In this document: positions 1-8,936 of the stretch, piece after piece
Layout of the letters: the number at the start of each line of letters is the position of its first letter
Numbering within the stretch: position 1 is the stretch's first letter
From: Nocardia seriolae NBRC 15557
GTDB lineage: Bacteria > Actinomycetota > Actinomycetes > Mycobacteriales > Mycobacteriaceae
Direction: 5' to 3'
Assembly: GCF_007990715.1 (NCBI RefSeq)
Contig: NZ_BJWY01000015.1
Coordinates: forward strand, 1-64,000
DNA: 64,000 nt
Program-made: the position numbers and the translations under genes
The notes under the pieces: model-generated
Seen by the model: the letters and a program-made list of their open reading frames with translations, nothing else
Database searches by the model: none
Told to the model about the DNA's origin: nothing

Positions 1-52
1 GCTGCGAGGGAGGCACGGCGTAAAAAGATATATCTCGGAGTGAACGACACCT

Positions 53-856
53 ATGGATAGACGACAGTTGCTCGCAATGCTCGCCGCGGGCACTGCGACG
101 GCCCTGACGGGCTGCTCCGCGAGCGACGCCTCCCCGCACAAGATCACCCCGCGTATCAGCGGACCGGTCACCGCGTCCACGACGACGGCGGCTACCGAGC
201 CGCTGGCCGCTCCGCCCGGTACCCCCAAGTCCGCCATTCCCGCCGGGACCATTACCGCACTGCCCGGCACCGGCAGCAATTTGGCGCTCACCGTCGACGA
301 CGGGGCCAGCCCGGAAGTGGTCGGCGCGTACATCAAATTCGCGCAGGACACCGGCGCGCGGTTCACCTTCTTCGTGACCGCGAATTACGACTCCTGGACC
401 GCCCATCGCGCCGAGCTGCGGCCGCTGGTGGAGTCCGGCCAGATCCAGCTGGGCAATCACACCTGGGACCACCCCGACCTCACCAAGCTCTCCGCGGCCG
501 AGGTATCGACGCAGCTGGGCAAGGCAAAAACCTTCCTGCACAACAACTTCGGCGTGGACGGCACCCCCTACTTCCGGCCGCCCTACGGCCGCCACGATGC
601 TACGGTCGACAAGGTGGCAGCGGATCTGGGGTACACCGTCCCCACCATGTGGTACGGCTCGCTGTCGGACTCCGGCGTCATCACCGAGGACTACCTGATC
701 GAGTGCGCGCGAAAGTATTTCAACGCGCAGGCCATCGTCATCGGGCATGCCAATCATCCCCCGGTCACCCATTGCTACGGGCAGCTGATCGACATCGTGC
801 GCCAGCGCAATCTGTCGCTGGTCACGCTCAATGACGTACTGAGGTCGCCGACGTAG
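53..856 (+). CDS. Polysaccharide deacetylase (NodB fold), predicted TAT lipoprotein
   Basis: 267 aa. The N-terminus has a twin-arginine stretch (DRRQLL) and a lipobox-like LTGC with Cys21, so the protein is probably exported by TAT and lipid-anchored outside the membrane. A Ser/Thr/Pro/Ala-rich linker runs to about residue 75, followed by a NodB domain. NodB motifs are visible: TVDDG with Asp82/Asp83, HTWDH with metal-ligand-type His136/His140, and RPPYGR near 175-180. The family removes N- or O-acyl groups from cell-wall glycans or other polysaccharides; the substrate here is unknown. The ATG at 53 follows a GGAG at 37-40. A close paralog lies directly downstream, suggesting tandem duplication. 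Confidence 0.9.
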   Translation: MDRRQLLAMLAAGTATALTGCSASDASPHKITPRISGPVTASTTTAATEPLAAPPGTPKSAIPAGTITALPGTGSNLALTVDDGASPEVVGAYIKFAQDTGARFTFFVTANYDSWTAHRAELRPLVESGQIQLGNHTWDHPDLTKLSAAEVSTQLGKAKTFLHNNFGVDGTPYFRPPYGRHDATVDKVAADLGYTVPTMWYGSLSDSGVITEDYLIECARKYFNAQAIVIGHANHPPVTHCYGQLIDIVRQRNLSLVTLNDVLRSPT

Positions 857-924
857 CCGGATTCGGCCGGGGGAGTGGATGTTCCGGCGCCACGGGCGCT
901 GGAGACGAGGGAATGAGGTTCGAT

Positions 925-1719
925 ATGGACAGGCGACGGCTGCTGACGATGCTGGCGGCGGGCACGGCCGCCACCCTGCTGGGCACCGGTGAATCGCGCG
1001 CCGACTTCCCCTTCGACACCGGATCCTCCGGGATCGTGCCGCAGATCCCCGGCATACCGCAGATCCTGGCCCCGGACTTCGGCCCCAAGACGCCGATCGG
1101 CCCGGGCACCATCAATGCCCTGCCCGGCGCGGGCAACCACATGGCGCTCACCATCGACGACGGCGCCAGCTCCGAAACCATCCGGGGTTTCATCGATTTC
1201 GCCCGCAATACCGGGGCCCGGATCACCTTCTTCGTGACCGCCTACTACCCGGGCTGGCTCGATCACCGGGATGTGCTGCGCCCCCTGGTCGATTCCGGTC
1301 AGGTCCAGCTGGGCAACCACACCTGGGACCACCCGGACCTGACCCGGCTGTCCGGCGGCGCCGTCGCCGACCAGCTGAACCGGTGCAAGGACTTCCTCTG
1401 GAACCAGTACGGCACCGACGGAACCCCTTACTACCGGCCGCCTTTCGGCCGCCACAACGGCAGCGTCGACGCTGTCGCCGCCGACTGCGGCTACAGCGTC
1501 CCGGCCATGTGGTACGGCAGCCTGAGCGACACCAACAAGGTGATCAGCGAGGACATGCTGCTCGACGCCGCCCGCCAGTGGTTCCGCGCCCAGGCCATCG
1601 TCATCGGCCACGCCAACCGGCCCACCGTCACCCACATCTACGACCAGCTCATGGACCTCATCCGCGAGCGCAGCCTGCAACTGGTCACCCTCAACGACGT
1701 CCTGATCCCGCCGCGCTAG
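925..1719 (+). CDS. Polysaccharide deacetylase (NodB fold), TAT-exported paralog
   Basis: About 264 aa from ATG 925 (MDRRRLL); an in-frame ATG at 913 adds four residues. It matches the upstream gene along its whole length: twin-arginine start, TIDDG, HTWDH, RPPFGR and a late IVIGHAN block. It lacks the lipobox Cys of its neighbour (LLGTGESRA instead), so it is probably released after signal cleavage rather than lipid-anchored. The pair looks like a duplication that split into a membrane-bound and a soluble extracytoplasmic deacetylase. Function is from the family; the substrate is unknown. Confidence 0.9.
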   Translation: MDRRRLLTMLAAGTAATLLGTGESRADFPFDTGSSGIVPQIPGIPQILAPDFGPKTPIGPGTINALPGAGNHMALTIDDGASSETIRGFIDFARNTGARITFFVTAYYPGWLDHRDVLRPLVDSGQVQLGNHTWDHPDLTRLSGGAVADQLNRCKDFLWNQYGTDGTPYYRPPFGRHNGSVDAVAADCGYSVPAMWYGSLSDTNKVISEDMLLDAARQWFRAQAIVIGHANRPTVTHIYDQLMDLIRERSLQLVTLNDVLIPPR

Positions 1720-1736
1720 CGCCCGGCCGCCGCGAA

Positions 1737-3119
1737 TCAGCCCGTGAACACGGCGGATTCGCGGAGCCGGTGCAGGCGCAGGGCCAACTGGATCTCGAGC
1801 GCGCGATCCGGATGCTGACAGCCCTCGCCGAGCAGCCCGGTGATCCGCTCCAGCCGCTGCGTCACCGTATTCACGTGCACGTGCAGCTGTTTGGCGCTGG
1901 CGCTGAGACTGCACCCGCTGGCGAAGTAGGTTTCCAAGGTGTGGACCAGCTCGGTCCGGCGGCGGCGGTCGTAATCGACCACCGGACCGAGCGCATTGTC
2001 GAGGAAGGCCGGGGCGTCGGCGTCACCGCTGATCAGCAGGCCCACGAAGCCCAGATGTGCTGCACTGGAGGCGGATGCGGCGCGGCCGAGCGCGTGCAGC
2101 ACCCGCACGCAGCGCATTGTCTCGCGGTAGGCGGGCTCGGTACCGGCGGGCAGCTGCACCGGTCCCGCGCCCGCGACGGTCGCCCGGGAGCCGAGCGCCG
2201 CCGCCAGCTCCCGGCCGAGCTGTTCGGCGGCGGCGGTGGGGTCCGAGCCGGGCAGCAACAGCACGGTGTGCTCCCCGCGGGTGGCGGCCAGGCCGTGCTG
2301 GGTCATGCCGTAACCGGTTGTCCAGGTGGCCATTCGGCGATGCTCGCCGTGATCGACGTCCACCAGCACATGGGGCCGTGACAGATCGATGCCCAGCAGC
2401 GCGGCCTGGTTCTCCAGCGCCGCGCGATCGGCGACCCGCCCGGCCAGCAGATCGTCGAGCAGCTCGCCGCGGACCCGGCCCTCGGCCTCGGCAATGCTGC
2501 GGCGGAACAACAGCAGCAGCGCGGTCACCAGCGTTGCGCGTTCGAGAATGCGCTGATCGGAGACCGACAGCGGGTCCGGATGATGCAGCACCAGGGTGCA
2601 CAGCGGTTCGCTGCCCGCACCGCCGGGCGCGGCCCACAGCTCCTTCAGCTGCGCGGTGCGCCCCAATTGCGCTGCCGTGGTGACGATCTCGCCCAGCATC
2701 CGGTCGTCCTCCAGCTGCCCGTGCGGCCGGGGGCCGGGCGCGTCGACCAGGCCGACACGGCGGCCGTCGGCGTCGAGGACCAGCAGCGCCCCACCGAGGA
2801 TATCGGCGGCGACCGCGGCGACATCGTCCACGCCGCCGCCCCGCACCACCACGTCGGTCATCCGGTCGTGTGCCTGCGCCGCCCGTTCCACGGTGTTGTA
2901 GTGGGCGTGCATGGCCTCGTTGGCGGCGCTCCATTCGGCCAGCGCCGTGCGGGTTTCGGTGAGCAGCCGGGCCGAGTCCAGTGCGATGGTGGCGTGTGCG
3001 GCCAGCGAAGACAGCAGCGCGATCTCCTCGGGCGCGTACGGGCGGGCATCGCGGTGCGAGGCGAACAGCACCCCGATCACCCGCTCGCCCAGCTTCATCG
3101 GCACGCCCAGAATGGCCAC
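1737..3119 (-). pseudogene. PucR/CdaR-type regulator with truncated GAF domain (5' end deleted)
   Basis: 460 codons are open. The sequence begins inside a GAF domain (LGVPMKLGERVIGVLFA), continues through an Ala/Leu-rich middle region and ends with a PucR-type helix-turn-helix (HVHVNTVTQRLERI near residue 420). The N-terminal half of the GAF domain and anything before it are missing. In-frame reading upstream of GTG 3119 gives only eleven more codons before a stop at 3153-3155. Immediately beyond lies another gene that has also lost its 5' end. I read this as the 3' remnant of a larger regulator cut by a deletion. Some product could still be made from GTG 3119, but the sensory domain is incomplete. 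Confidence 0.75.
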
Positions 3120-3128
3120 GATGCGCGC

Positions 3129-3460
3129 TGACGGGACGAATCCAGAAGCCGCTCATCACGATTCACGGCACCCTCGACACCCTGCTGCCCATCGGCCGGG
3201 ACTCCGACGTGTATGCCGCCATGATCCGCGACCGGGGCCGGGGCGATCTGCACCGGTACTACCGGGTCGAGGGTGGCAACCACGTGGACGGACTGTACGA
3301 CACCCACCCGAATCTGCTGCGGCCCATGCTGCCCTGCTTCCGCAGCGCCTCCACCGCACTCGAATCATGGACGGCCGCAGGGCAATTGCCGACGCCGGAC
3401 GCGACCTTGGCCCGGACCGCCGTCGGCGACCCGGCCGCTACCTGCCCGCTGGGCAACTGA
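3129..3460 (+). pseudogene. C-terminal remnant of an alpha/beta-hydrolase (tannase/feruloyl-esterase-like)
   Basis: From about 3129 the + strand reads as the last ~110 residues of an alpha/beta-hydrolase: a strand-turn with the acidic residue (PLITIHGTLDTLLP) and the catalytic-His block (YYRVEGGNHVDG), ending at TGA 3460. The nucleophile half is absent. The sequence upstream in the same frame is the antisense of the truncated PucR gene, so there is no natural start. Both broken genes lost their 5' ends at the same point, which marks a deletion that removed a divergent promoter region and the heads of both genes. The exact hydrolase subfamily is uncertain. Confidence 0.7.
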
Positions 3461-3471
3461 GAGAAGGAAGA

Positions 3472-4149
3472 ATGATGAGGAATATCACGACGGCATCGCT
3501 GCTGCTGGCCGCCGCGGTGGGCATCGCAGCGGGTCCCGCGGGAGCGGCTCCGGCTGATGCAGGTGGCAATGCCATCGATTACACCGCCACCACGACCGAG
3601 ACCGGCGCGATCATTCGCACCGACGCCGGTTCGCTGGTGAACGACAACGGCATCTTCGAGATCAAGGCACCGGACGGCACCGTGATAGCCGGGACCGAAT
3701 TGAAGCTGCGGGTGGACGATTTCGAGTTCCCGGTCGCGGCGCGGATCTCCGACCACACGGCGACCTTGACCCCGCAGATCGATGAGGCGCACGCGGTGTA
3801 CAAGCCGGTCGCTTTGCCCTACGAGGATCAGGCTCCGTTCAAGAGCCAGTACGACCGTGAGCAGGCGGCGTGGGCCCGGATGCGCGACACCATCAGTGTG
3901 GGAGCGACGATCGGCACGCTGGTCGGCGGCCTGGGCGGGGCCGCACTGGGCTGCCTCGTCGGGGCGGGCGCGGCGGCGGGGATCGTCGGGCTGGGCTCGG
4001 CGGGCATCCTCGCCGCCATGTTCGTGCCGCTGCTCGGCGCCGCGGGCGCGGGTTGCGTGATCGGTGCGGGCGCCGTCGGTTTCCTGGGCACCTTGGCGGG
4101 TCAGCTGTTCATCACGGCCCCTGTCGCGATCGCCGCCGCGGTGCAGTAA
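3472..4149 (+). CDS. Secreted conserved hypothetical protein with hydrophobic Gly/Ala-rich C-terminus
   Basis: 225 aa. Start ATG 3472 follows a good ribosome site (GAGAAGGAAG, 3461-3470). A cleavable signal peptide is evident (MRNITTASLLLAAAVGIAAG, cleavage near AGA-AP). The middle ~110 residues are soluble and predicted beta-rich. The last ~75 residues are two or three Gly/Ala-rich hydrophobic segments (GGLGGAALGCLVGAGAAAG and similar) containing two Cys. Proteins of this shape are common in Nocardia and Rhodococcus, but I know of no assigned function. The hydrophobic tail suggests membrane association or oligomerisation at the envelope. Confidence 0.8.
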   Translation: MMRNITTASLLLAAAVGIAAGPAGAAPADAGGNAIDYTATTTETGAIIRTDAGSLVNDNGIFEIKAPDGTVIAGTELKLRVDDFEFPVAARISDHTATLTPQIDEAHAVYKPVALPYEDQAPFKSQYDREQAAWARMRDTISVGATIGTLVGGLGGAALGCLVGAGAAAGIVGLGSAGILAAMFVPLLGAAGAGCVIGAGAVGFLGTLAGQLFITAPVAIAAAVQ

Positions 4150-4191
4150 TTCACCACGATCAACGCGCCGTTCACACCGGCGAAGTAAGGC

Positions 4192-4228
4192 CCTCGCCGC
4201 CCGGCGGGCAGTGCCGGGCGGCGAGGTT
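4192..4228 (+). terminator. Strong hairpin between the secreted hypothetical and the PHB depolymerase
   Basis: A 14-bp perfect stem (4192-4205 pairs with 4213-4226) with a 7-nt loop lies between the two genes and is followed by TTC only, so the U-tract is weak. It probably ends or attenuates the upstream transcript. Confidence 0.6.
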
Positions 4229-4252
4229 CATCCCAATGTTGAGGAAACCCGC

Positions 4253-5581
4253 ATGAAGTTGCGAAACGCTTTATCCGCCTTGGCCGTTGCCGCGGGACTG
4301 GCCGCGGCCACCGCGTCCATGGTGACCGCCGCCGTTCCGAGTCCCACGCCGGGCGCCCTGCAGGGCTACAACATCAGCGCCACCTACGTGTCGGGCGTCT
4401 CGTCCGGCGGCTACATGGCCAACCAGCTGCACATCGCCTATTCCGGAGTGTTCGCCGGCGCGGGCATTTTCACCGCCGGTCCCTACCGCTGCGCCGGGGA
4501 CTTCGATTACGCGGTGCGCGCACAGAATTCGTGCATGCAGAACGGGTCGGGGCGGCAGACTCCCGCCCAATTGGAAACCGAGACACGGGATCTGGCGAGT
4601 CAGGGCGAGGTGGACGCCGTCGCCAATCTCTCCGGCGCGCCGGTGTACCTGTACCACGGCACCAACGACAACACCGTGCTCCAGGCCGTCAACGACGATC
4701 TCGCCGCCTACTACGCGGGTTTCGGCGCGAACCTCACCTACGACAAGACCAGCGCGGCCGGGCATGCCTGGGTCAGTCCGCTGGGACCGGTGAACTGCTC
4801 GGATACCAGCTCGCCTTTCATCAACAACTGCGGCAACGATCCCGAGAAGGCGATGCTCGCCAAGTTCTTCGGCACCGTGAGCGCCCCGGCCGCCACGCTG
4901 AACGGCAAACTGGTCCAGTTCGACCAGAACACCTACGCGCCGGGCGGTAGTGCGAGCGCTATCAGCATGGACGACAAGGGATTCGCCTATATTCCGCAAT
5001 CCTGCGCGGGCGGGACCAGCTGCCGCCTGATGGTCGCCCTGCACGGCTGCAAACAGGGCTACGACTACCAGTCGTTCGGCGACACCTTCATGAAGGACGC
5101 CAACCTCAACGAATACGCCGACACCAACAACATGATCGTGCTCTACTCCCAGGCGATTCCGCTCAGCAGCGCGAGCACCACCAACCCGAACGGTTGCTGG
5201 AACTGGTGGGGCTACGGCGGTGACAGCGCCTACGCCTGGCACGGCGGCAAGCAGATCGAGGCCATCATGGCCATGGTCCACAAGCTCAGCGGCGGTGCGA
5301 CACCGCCGACCAGCACGACCACACCGCCCCCGACCACGACGACCACACCGCCCCCGACCACGACGACCACACCGCCGACCACCACCGTTCCGCCGACCAC
5401 CACGACTCCGGCGCCCACCTGCATCACCGACAGCAACTACAACCAGGCCGTGGCCGGCCGGGCGCACCAGAACCTCGGCCAGACCTATGCCAACGGGTCG
5501 AATGATGCTCTCGGCCTGTGGAATACCTACAACACCAGTTCGCTGAAGGAGACCAGGCCCGGCTACTGGCAGAAGTGCTGA
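4253..5581 (+). CDS. Secreted poly(3-hydroxybutyrate) depolymerase-like esterase
   Basis: 442 aa from ATG 4253 (GAGGAAA at 4241-4247). Signal peptide at residues 1-27. The catalytic domain has the serine-nucleophile motif GVSSG (Ser50) close to the N-terminus, Asp139 in YHGTNDN and His171 in AGHAW. This spacing matches the Penicillium funiculosum-type extracellular PHB depolymerase rather than the classical order. A Thr/Pro-rich linker (repeats of TTTTTPPP, about residues 347-385) leads to a small Cys-bounded C-terminal module (CITDSNYN...YWQKC), probably for polymer binding. The enzyme likely hydrolyses external polyhydroxyalkanoate or a related polyester; substrate preference cannot be told from sequence. 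Confidence 0.88.
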   Translation: MKLRNALSALAVAAGLAAATASMVTAAVPSPTPGALQGYNISATYVSGVSSGGYMANQLHIAYSGVFAGAGIFTAGPYRCAGDFDYAVRAQNSCMQNGSGRQTPAQLETETRDLASQGEVDAVANLSGAPVYLYHGTNDNTVLQAVNDDLAAYYAGFGANLTYDKTSAAGHAWVSPLGPVNCSDTSSPFINNCGNDPEKAMLAKFFGTVSAPAATLNGKLVQFDQNTYAPGGSASAISMDDKGFAYIPQSCAGGTSCRLMVALHGCKQGYDYQSFGDTFMKDANLNEYADTNNMIVLYSQAIPLSSASTTNPNGCWNWWGYGGDSAYAWHGGKQIEAIMAMVHKLSGGATPPTSTTTPPPTTTTTPPPTTTTTPPTTTVPPTTTTPAPTCITDSNYNQAVAGRAHQNLGQTYANGSNDALGLWNTYNTSSLKETRPGYWQKC

Positions 5582-5598
5582 GGGGTGCGGCACTCATC

Positions 5599-5630
5599 GG
5601 GCGGCACGGCGATCTTCAGCCGTGCCGCCC
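5599..5630 (+). terminator. Hairpin downstream of the PHB depolymerase
   Basis: A perfect 12-bp G+C stem (5599-5610 with 5619-5630) and an 8-nt loop lie 18 nt after the stop codon. There is no T-run, so this is a probable intrinsic terminator of the U-poor kind seen in actinobacteria. Confidence 0.6.
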
Positions 5631-5720
5631 GGCGTGCGCGGCGGCGGCGGTGACCAAATGCCCGGAGGGTCGGGCGAAAAGCCCGTGTTCCACGATCTTC
5701 CGGCCCGCGACACTCGGGCT

Positions 5721-6710
5721 ATGCGGGTCGATGAAGACAGGCTGACGGTGCCGGATCGTACGACGATGACCGAGGCCATGGAGTTGGCGGCGCGAGCGCC
5801 GTCGGTGCACAACACCCAGCCCTGGCGCTGGCGTTTCGACGGACTTCGCCTGCGGCTCCACGCGGATCCGACGCGTCGGCTGGCCGCGGTGGACCCCCAC
5901 GGCCGGCAACTGGTGATCAGCTGCGGCGCCATGCTCGACCATGTGCGAACCGCGTTCGCCGATCGGGGCTGGCATGCCGAGGTGCTCCGCCTGCCGGACC
6001 CGAAGCGCCCGGACTACCTGGCCGCCATCGGATTCCGGCCGTGGGACGAGGTACCGGCCGAACTCCGGGAGCGGGCACGGGCGATCGAGCGGCGGCGCAC
6101 CGACAGACTGCCGCTGCGGGCTCCCGCGCACTGGGAACAGACGCTGGGGGCACTCCGTGAGGTGGCCGCGCCCTACCGCATCGCCGTCGACGTGCTCGCC
6201 GAGGATGCTCGCCCGAGCCTGGCCGCGGCCTCCCGCCGTTTCGGCGACCTGCGCCGCCTCGACCTGCTGTACGAAACCGAATTGGACATGTGGACAGGAC
6301 ATTCCGACGGGGCCGACGGCGTGCCCGCGACGGCCCTGGTCTCCGACACCGAGTTCGACCGGGTCGGGGTGGGCCGGATCTTCCCGTCCGGCGCGCCCTC
6401 CGCGCGCCGCCCCGGGCTCGACGATCGCGCCCGGCTGGTGGTGCTGAGCACCGCGAAATCCTCGGTGACACATTGGCTGCGAACCGGTGAGGCGCTGTCG
6501 GCGGTGCTGCTGCGCTGCACCGCGGACGGGCTCGCGAGCTGCGCCCTGACCCACATCACCGAACTCCCGGCGGGGCGGGAACTGCTGGAAACCCTGGTCC
6601 CCTACCCCGGCACACCTCAGGTAGTGATCCGGGTCGGCGAAGCGCCGCGGGGCGCGGACCCGATAGAGTCCACGCCCCGCCGTCCACTGGACGAAATTCT
6701 CTCCTACTGA
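5721..6710 (+). CDS. Acg-family nitroreductase-like FMN protein
   Basis: 329 aa from ATG 5721; the frame is open for 33 more codons upstream, but those are low-complexity and precede the hairpin-adjacent leader. The N-terminus carries the Acg-type block AARAPSVHNTQPWRW (nitroreductase-fold FMN contact), and internal motifs ERRRTDR and a C-terminal RVG resemble M. tuberculosis Acg/Rv2032 and Rv3131. In that family the fold is related to nitroreductases but the dimer is internal, and flavin storage or sequestration in dormancy has been proposed. No DosR-box search could be done here. Confidence 0.85.
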   Translation: MRVDEDRLTVPDRTTMTEAMELAARAPSVHNTQPWRWRFDGLRLRLHADPTRRLAAVDPHGRQLVISCGAMLDHVRTAFADRGWHAEVLRLPDPKRPDYLAAIGFRPWDEVPAELRERARAIERRRTDRLPLRAPAHWEQTLGALREVAAPYRIAVDVLAEDARPSLAAASRRFGDLRRLDLLYETELDMWTGHSDGADGVPATALVSDTEFDRVGVGRIFPSGAPSARRPGLDDRARLVVLSTAKSSVTHWLRTGEALSAVLLRCTADGLASCALTHITELPAGRELLETLVPYPGTPQVVIRVGEAPRGADPIESTPRRPLDEILSY

Positions 6711-6725
6711 ACGAGATTCGTGCGG

Positions 6726-6902
6726 TCAGGGGGTGGACTGCACCCCGCCCCCGACCGTGATCGCCGGACGTGACTCGCCGATGCCCATCGCGTGATCCAG
6801 CAGGATCAGAGCCGCGATCAGTGCCAGCGCCCCGAGAATCACCACCAGACCCAGCGGCACCCGCGGGATGCGGAAGGTGGACATGTGCTGGGGGCGCGTC
6901 AT
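6726..6902 (-). CDS. 58-aa single-pass membrane peptide coupled to ctaD
   Basis: 58 codons beginning at ATG 6902, which overlaps the ctaD stop as ATGA (6899-6902), so translation is probably coupled. One strong transmembrane helix ([19 protein letters not shown], residues 18-36) is followed by a short polar tail rich in Gly (VGGGVQSTP). Position and size suggest a small accessory or assembly subunit of the cytochrome oxidase encoded just upstream. I cannot match it to a named family. Confidence 0.65.
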   Translation of the reverse strand: MTRPQHMSTFRIPRVPLGLVVILGALALIAALILLDHAMGIGESRPAITVGGGVQSTP

Positions 6903-8659
6903 TTCGCCTCCACCGCAGCGGTTTCGGTGACCTGATGGGCCCCCGCGCCCCAGCCGACGTGCGCCTCGGCGCGCATGCGCTCCACCATGTGCGGGTAGTG
7001 CAACTCGAAAGCCGGACGCTCGGAACGGATGCGGGGGAGTTCGTAGAAGTTGTGCCGCGGTGGCGGGCAGGAGGTCGCCCACTCCAGGGAGTTGCCGTAA
7101 CCCCACGGGTCGTCCACGGCCACGACCTCGCCGTAGCGGTAGGACTTGAAGACGTTCCACAGGAACGGCAGCATCGACGCGCCCAGCAGGAAGGCCCCGA
7201 TGGTGGAGACCTGGTTCAACAGGGTGAATCCGTCCGAGGGCAGGTAGTCGGCGTAGCGGCGGGGCATGCCCATATTGCCGAGCCAGTGCTGGGCCAGGAA
7301 GGTCAGGTGGAAGCCCAGGAAGGTGGTCCAGAAGTGCCACTTGGCCAGGCGCTCGTCGAGCATGCGCCCGGTGATCTTGGGGAACCAGAAGTAGATGCCC
7401 GCGAAGGTGGCGAACACGACCGTGCCGAACAGGGTGTAGTGGAAGTGCGCCACCACGAAATACGTGTCGGACAGGTGGAAGTCCAGCGGCGGGCTCGCGA
7501 GGATGACGCCGGACAGGCCGCCGAAGAGGAAGGTCACCAGGAAGCCCAGGGAGAACAGCATGGGCGATTCGAAGGTGAGCTGGCCCTTCCACAGGGTGCC
7601 GATCCAGTTGAAGAACTTCACGCCGGTCGGGACCGCGATCAGGAAGGTCATGAACGAGAAGTACGGCAGCAGCACGGCTCCGGTGGCGTACATGTGGTGC
7701 GCCCACACCGCGATGGACAGCGCCGCGATGCCCAGCGTCGCGTACACCATGCCGGTGTAGCCGAAGATCGGCTTACGGGAGAAGACCGGGAAGATCTCCG
7801 ACACGATGCCGAAGAACGGCAGCGCGATCACGTACACCTCGGGATGCCCGAAGTACCAGAACAGATGCTGGAACAGCATGGTCCCGCCGCTGGCCGGATC
7901 GTAGATGTGCCCGCCCAGGTGCCGGTCGTAGTACAGCGCCAGCGCGGCCGCGGTCAGCAGCGGGAACACCAGCAGCACAAGGAAGCTCGCGACCACCACG
8001 TTCCACGTGAAGATGGGCAGACGCCACATGGTCATGCCGGGGCAGCGCAGGCACACCACCGTGGTCAGCATGTTGACCGCGCCCAGAATGGTGCCCAGGC
8101 CGGACGCGCCGACGCCCAGGATCCACATGTCCGCGCCGACACCGGGGGAGTGGATGATGTCGCTCAGCGGGGTGTACGCGGTCCAGCCGAAGTCGGCCGC
8201 GCCGCCGGGGGTGATGAAGCCCGCCGTCGCCAGTGACGCGCCGAACAGATACAGCCAGTAGCTGAGCGCGTTCAGGCGCGGGAACGCCACATCGGGCGCG
8301 CCGATCTGCAAGGGCAGCAGGATGTTCGCGAAACCGAAGATGATCGAGGTCGCGTAGAACAGCAGCATGATGGTGCCGTGCATGGTGAACAGCTGGTTGA
8401 ACTGCTCGGGCGAGAGGAACTGCATGCCGGGCTTGGCCAGCTCGGCGCGCATGATCAGCGCCATCAGGCCCGCGATCATGAAGAAGGCCATCGAGGTCAC
8501 CAGATACATCTGACCGAGGACCTTGGGGTCGGTGGTGGTGACCACCTTGTAGAGGAACGAGCCCTTGGGGGAGCGCCGGATCGGATGCGGCCGCACCGCC
8601 ACCGGCAGTGCCGATCGATCCGGTGAATCCGATCTCGGCATGGGAGCTACCTGTGTCAC
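6899..8659 (-). CDS. ctaD: Cytochrome c oxidase subunit I (aa3-type)
   Basis: 586 aa with about twelve membrane helices. Haem and copper ligands are visible: FTMHGT (His94) for low-spin haem, the YFGHPEVY block (CuB His and cross-linked Tyr), WAHHMY (two CuB His), and HFHYTLFG (His ligands of both haems). It reduces O2 in the terminal oxidase. As in mycobacteria it stands apart from ctaC/ctaE. The usual TTTDHK near the first helix reads TTTDPK here (residues 41-46), and there is an extended N-terminus, so it may be a second or divergent copy. No ribosome site is outstanding at 8659. Confidence 0.95.
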   Translation of the reverse strand: MTQVAPMPRSDSPDRSALPVAVRPHPIRRSPKGSFLYKVVTTTDPKVLGQMYLVTSMAFFMIAGLMALIMRAELAKPGMQFLSPEQFNQLFTMHGTIMLLFYATSIIFGFANILLPLQIGAPDVAFPRLNALSYWLYLFGASLATAGFITPGGAADFGWTAYTPLSDIIHSPGVGADMWILGVGASGLGTILGAVNMLTTVVCLRCPGMTMWRLPIFTWNVVVASFLVLLVFPLLTAAALALYYDRHLGGHIYDPASGGTMLFQHLFWYFGHPEVYVIALPFFGIVSEIFPVFSRKPIFGYTGMVYATLGIAALSIAVWAHHMYATGAVLLPYFSFMTFLIAVPTGVKFFNWIGTLWKGQLTFESPMLFSLGFLVTFLFGGLSGVILASPPLDFHLSDTYFVVAHFHYTLFGTVVFATFAGIYFWFPKITGRMLDERLAKWHFWTTFLGFHLTFLAQHWLGNMGMPRRYADYLPSDGFTLLNQVSTIGAFLLGASMLPFLWNVFKSYRYGEVVAVDDPWGYGNSLEWATSCPPPRHNFYELPRIRSERPAFELHYPHMVERMRAEAHVGWGAGAHQVTETAAVEAK

Positions 8660-8878
8660 CTATCCTCCTGAGCGACCGTTCCGAAAACGCGCACCCGGCA
8701 GCAGAATTGGCGGAAATGCGCAAAGCAACCGAACGGTAGTCACGGGGAACCGGCCCCGACCAGGCCGAAGGGACCTTTCGGGGACCTCTGGCGTCCGATT
8801 GGGGACTTTCGGCGATTCGGTGGACAACCCTGTGGCCCTGGCCCCGCCCGCCCGTGTGACTTGGCTTACCCGGGCACG

Positions 8879-8924
8879 AAAAAACCCGCGCCACCTCCGA
8901 AAACCGGAAGCGGCGCGGGTTTTT
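8879..8924 (-). terminator. Rho-independent terminator of leuS
   Basis: An 8-bp stem (CCCGCGCC 8885-8892 with GGCGCGGG 8912-8919) is flanked by A-runs on one side and T-runs on the other, 12 nt beyond the leuS stop codon. In the leuS direction it ends in a run of T. The A/T flanks would also allow termination in the other direction. The remaining 8660-8878 stretch holds only the presumed ctaD promoter; I see no gene in it. Confidence 0.85.
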
Positions 8925-8936
8925 CCGCGAACGGAC

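Noticed and set aside
5290-5420. Repeats of ACC-rich sequence as a separate repeat element
   Set aside because: They encode the Thr/Pro linker of the PHB depolymerase in frame.
3580-5593. Minus-strand frames over the secreted hypothetical and PHB depolymerase genes
   Set aside because: They are antisense shadows with Arg/Gly/Val-rich translations and no ribosome sites.
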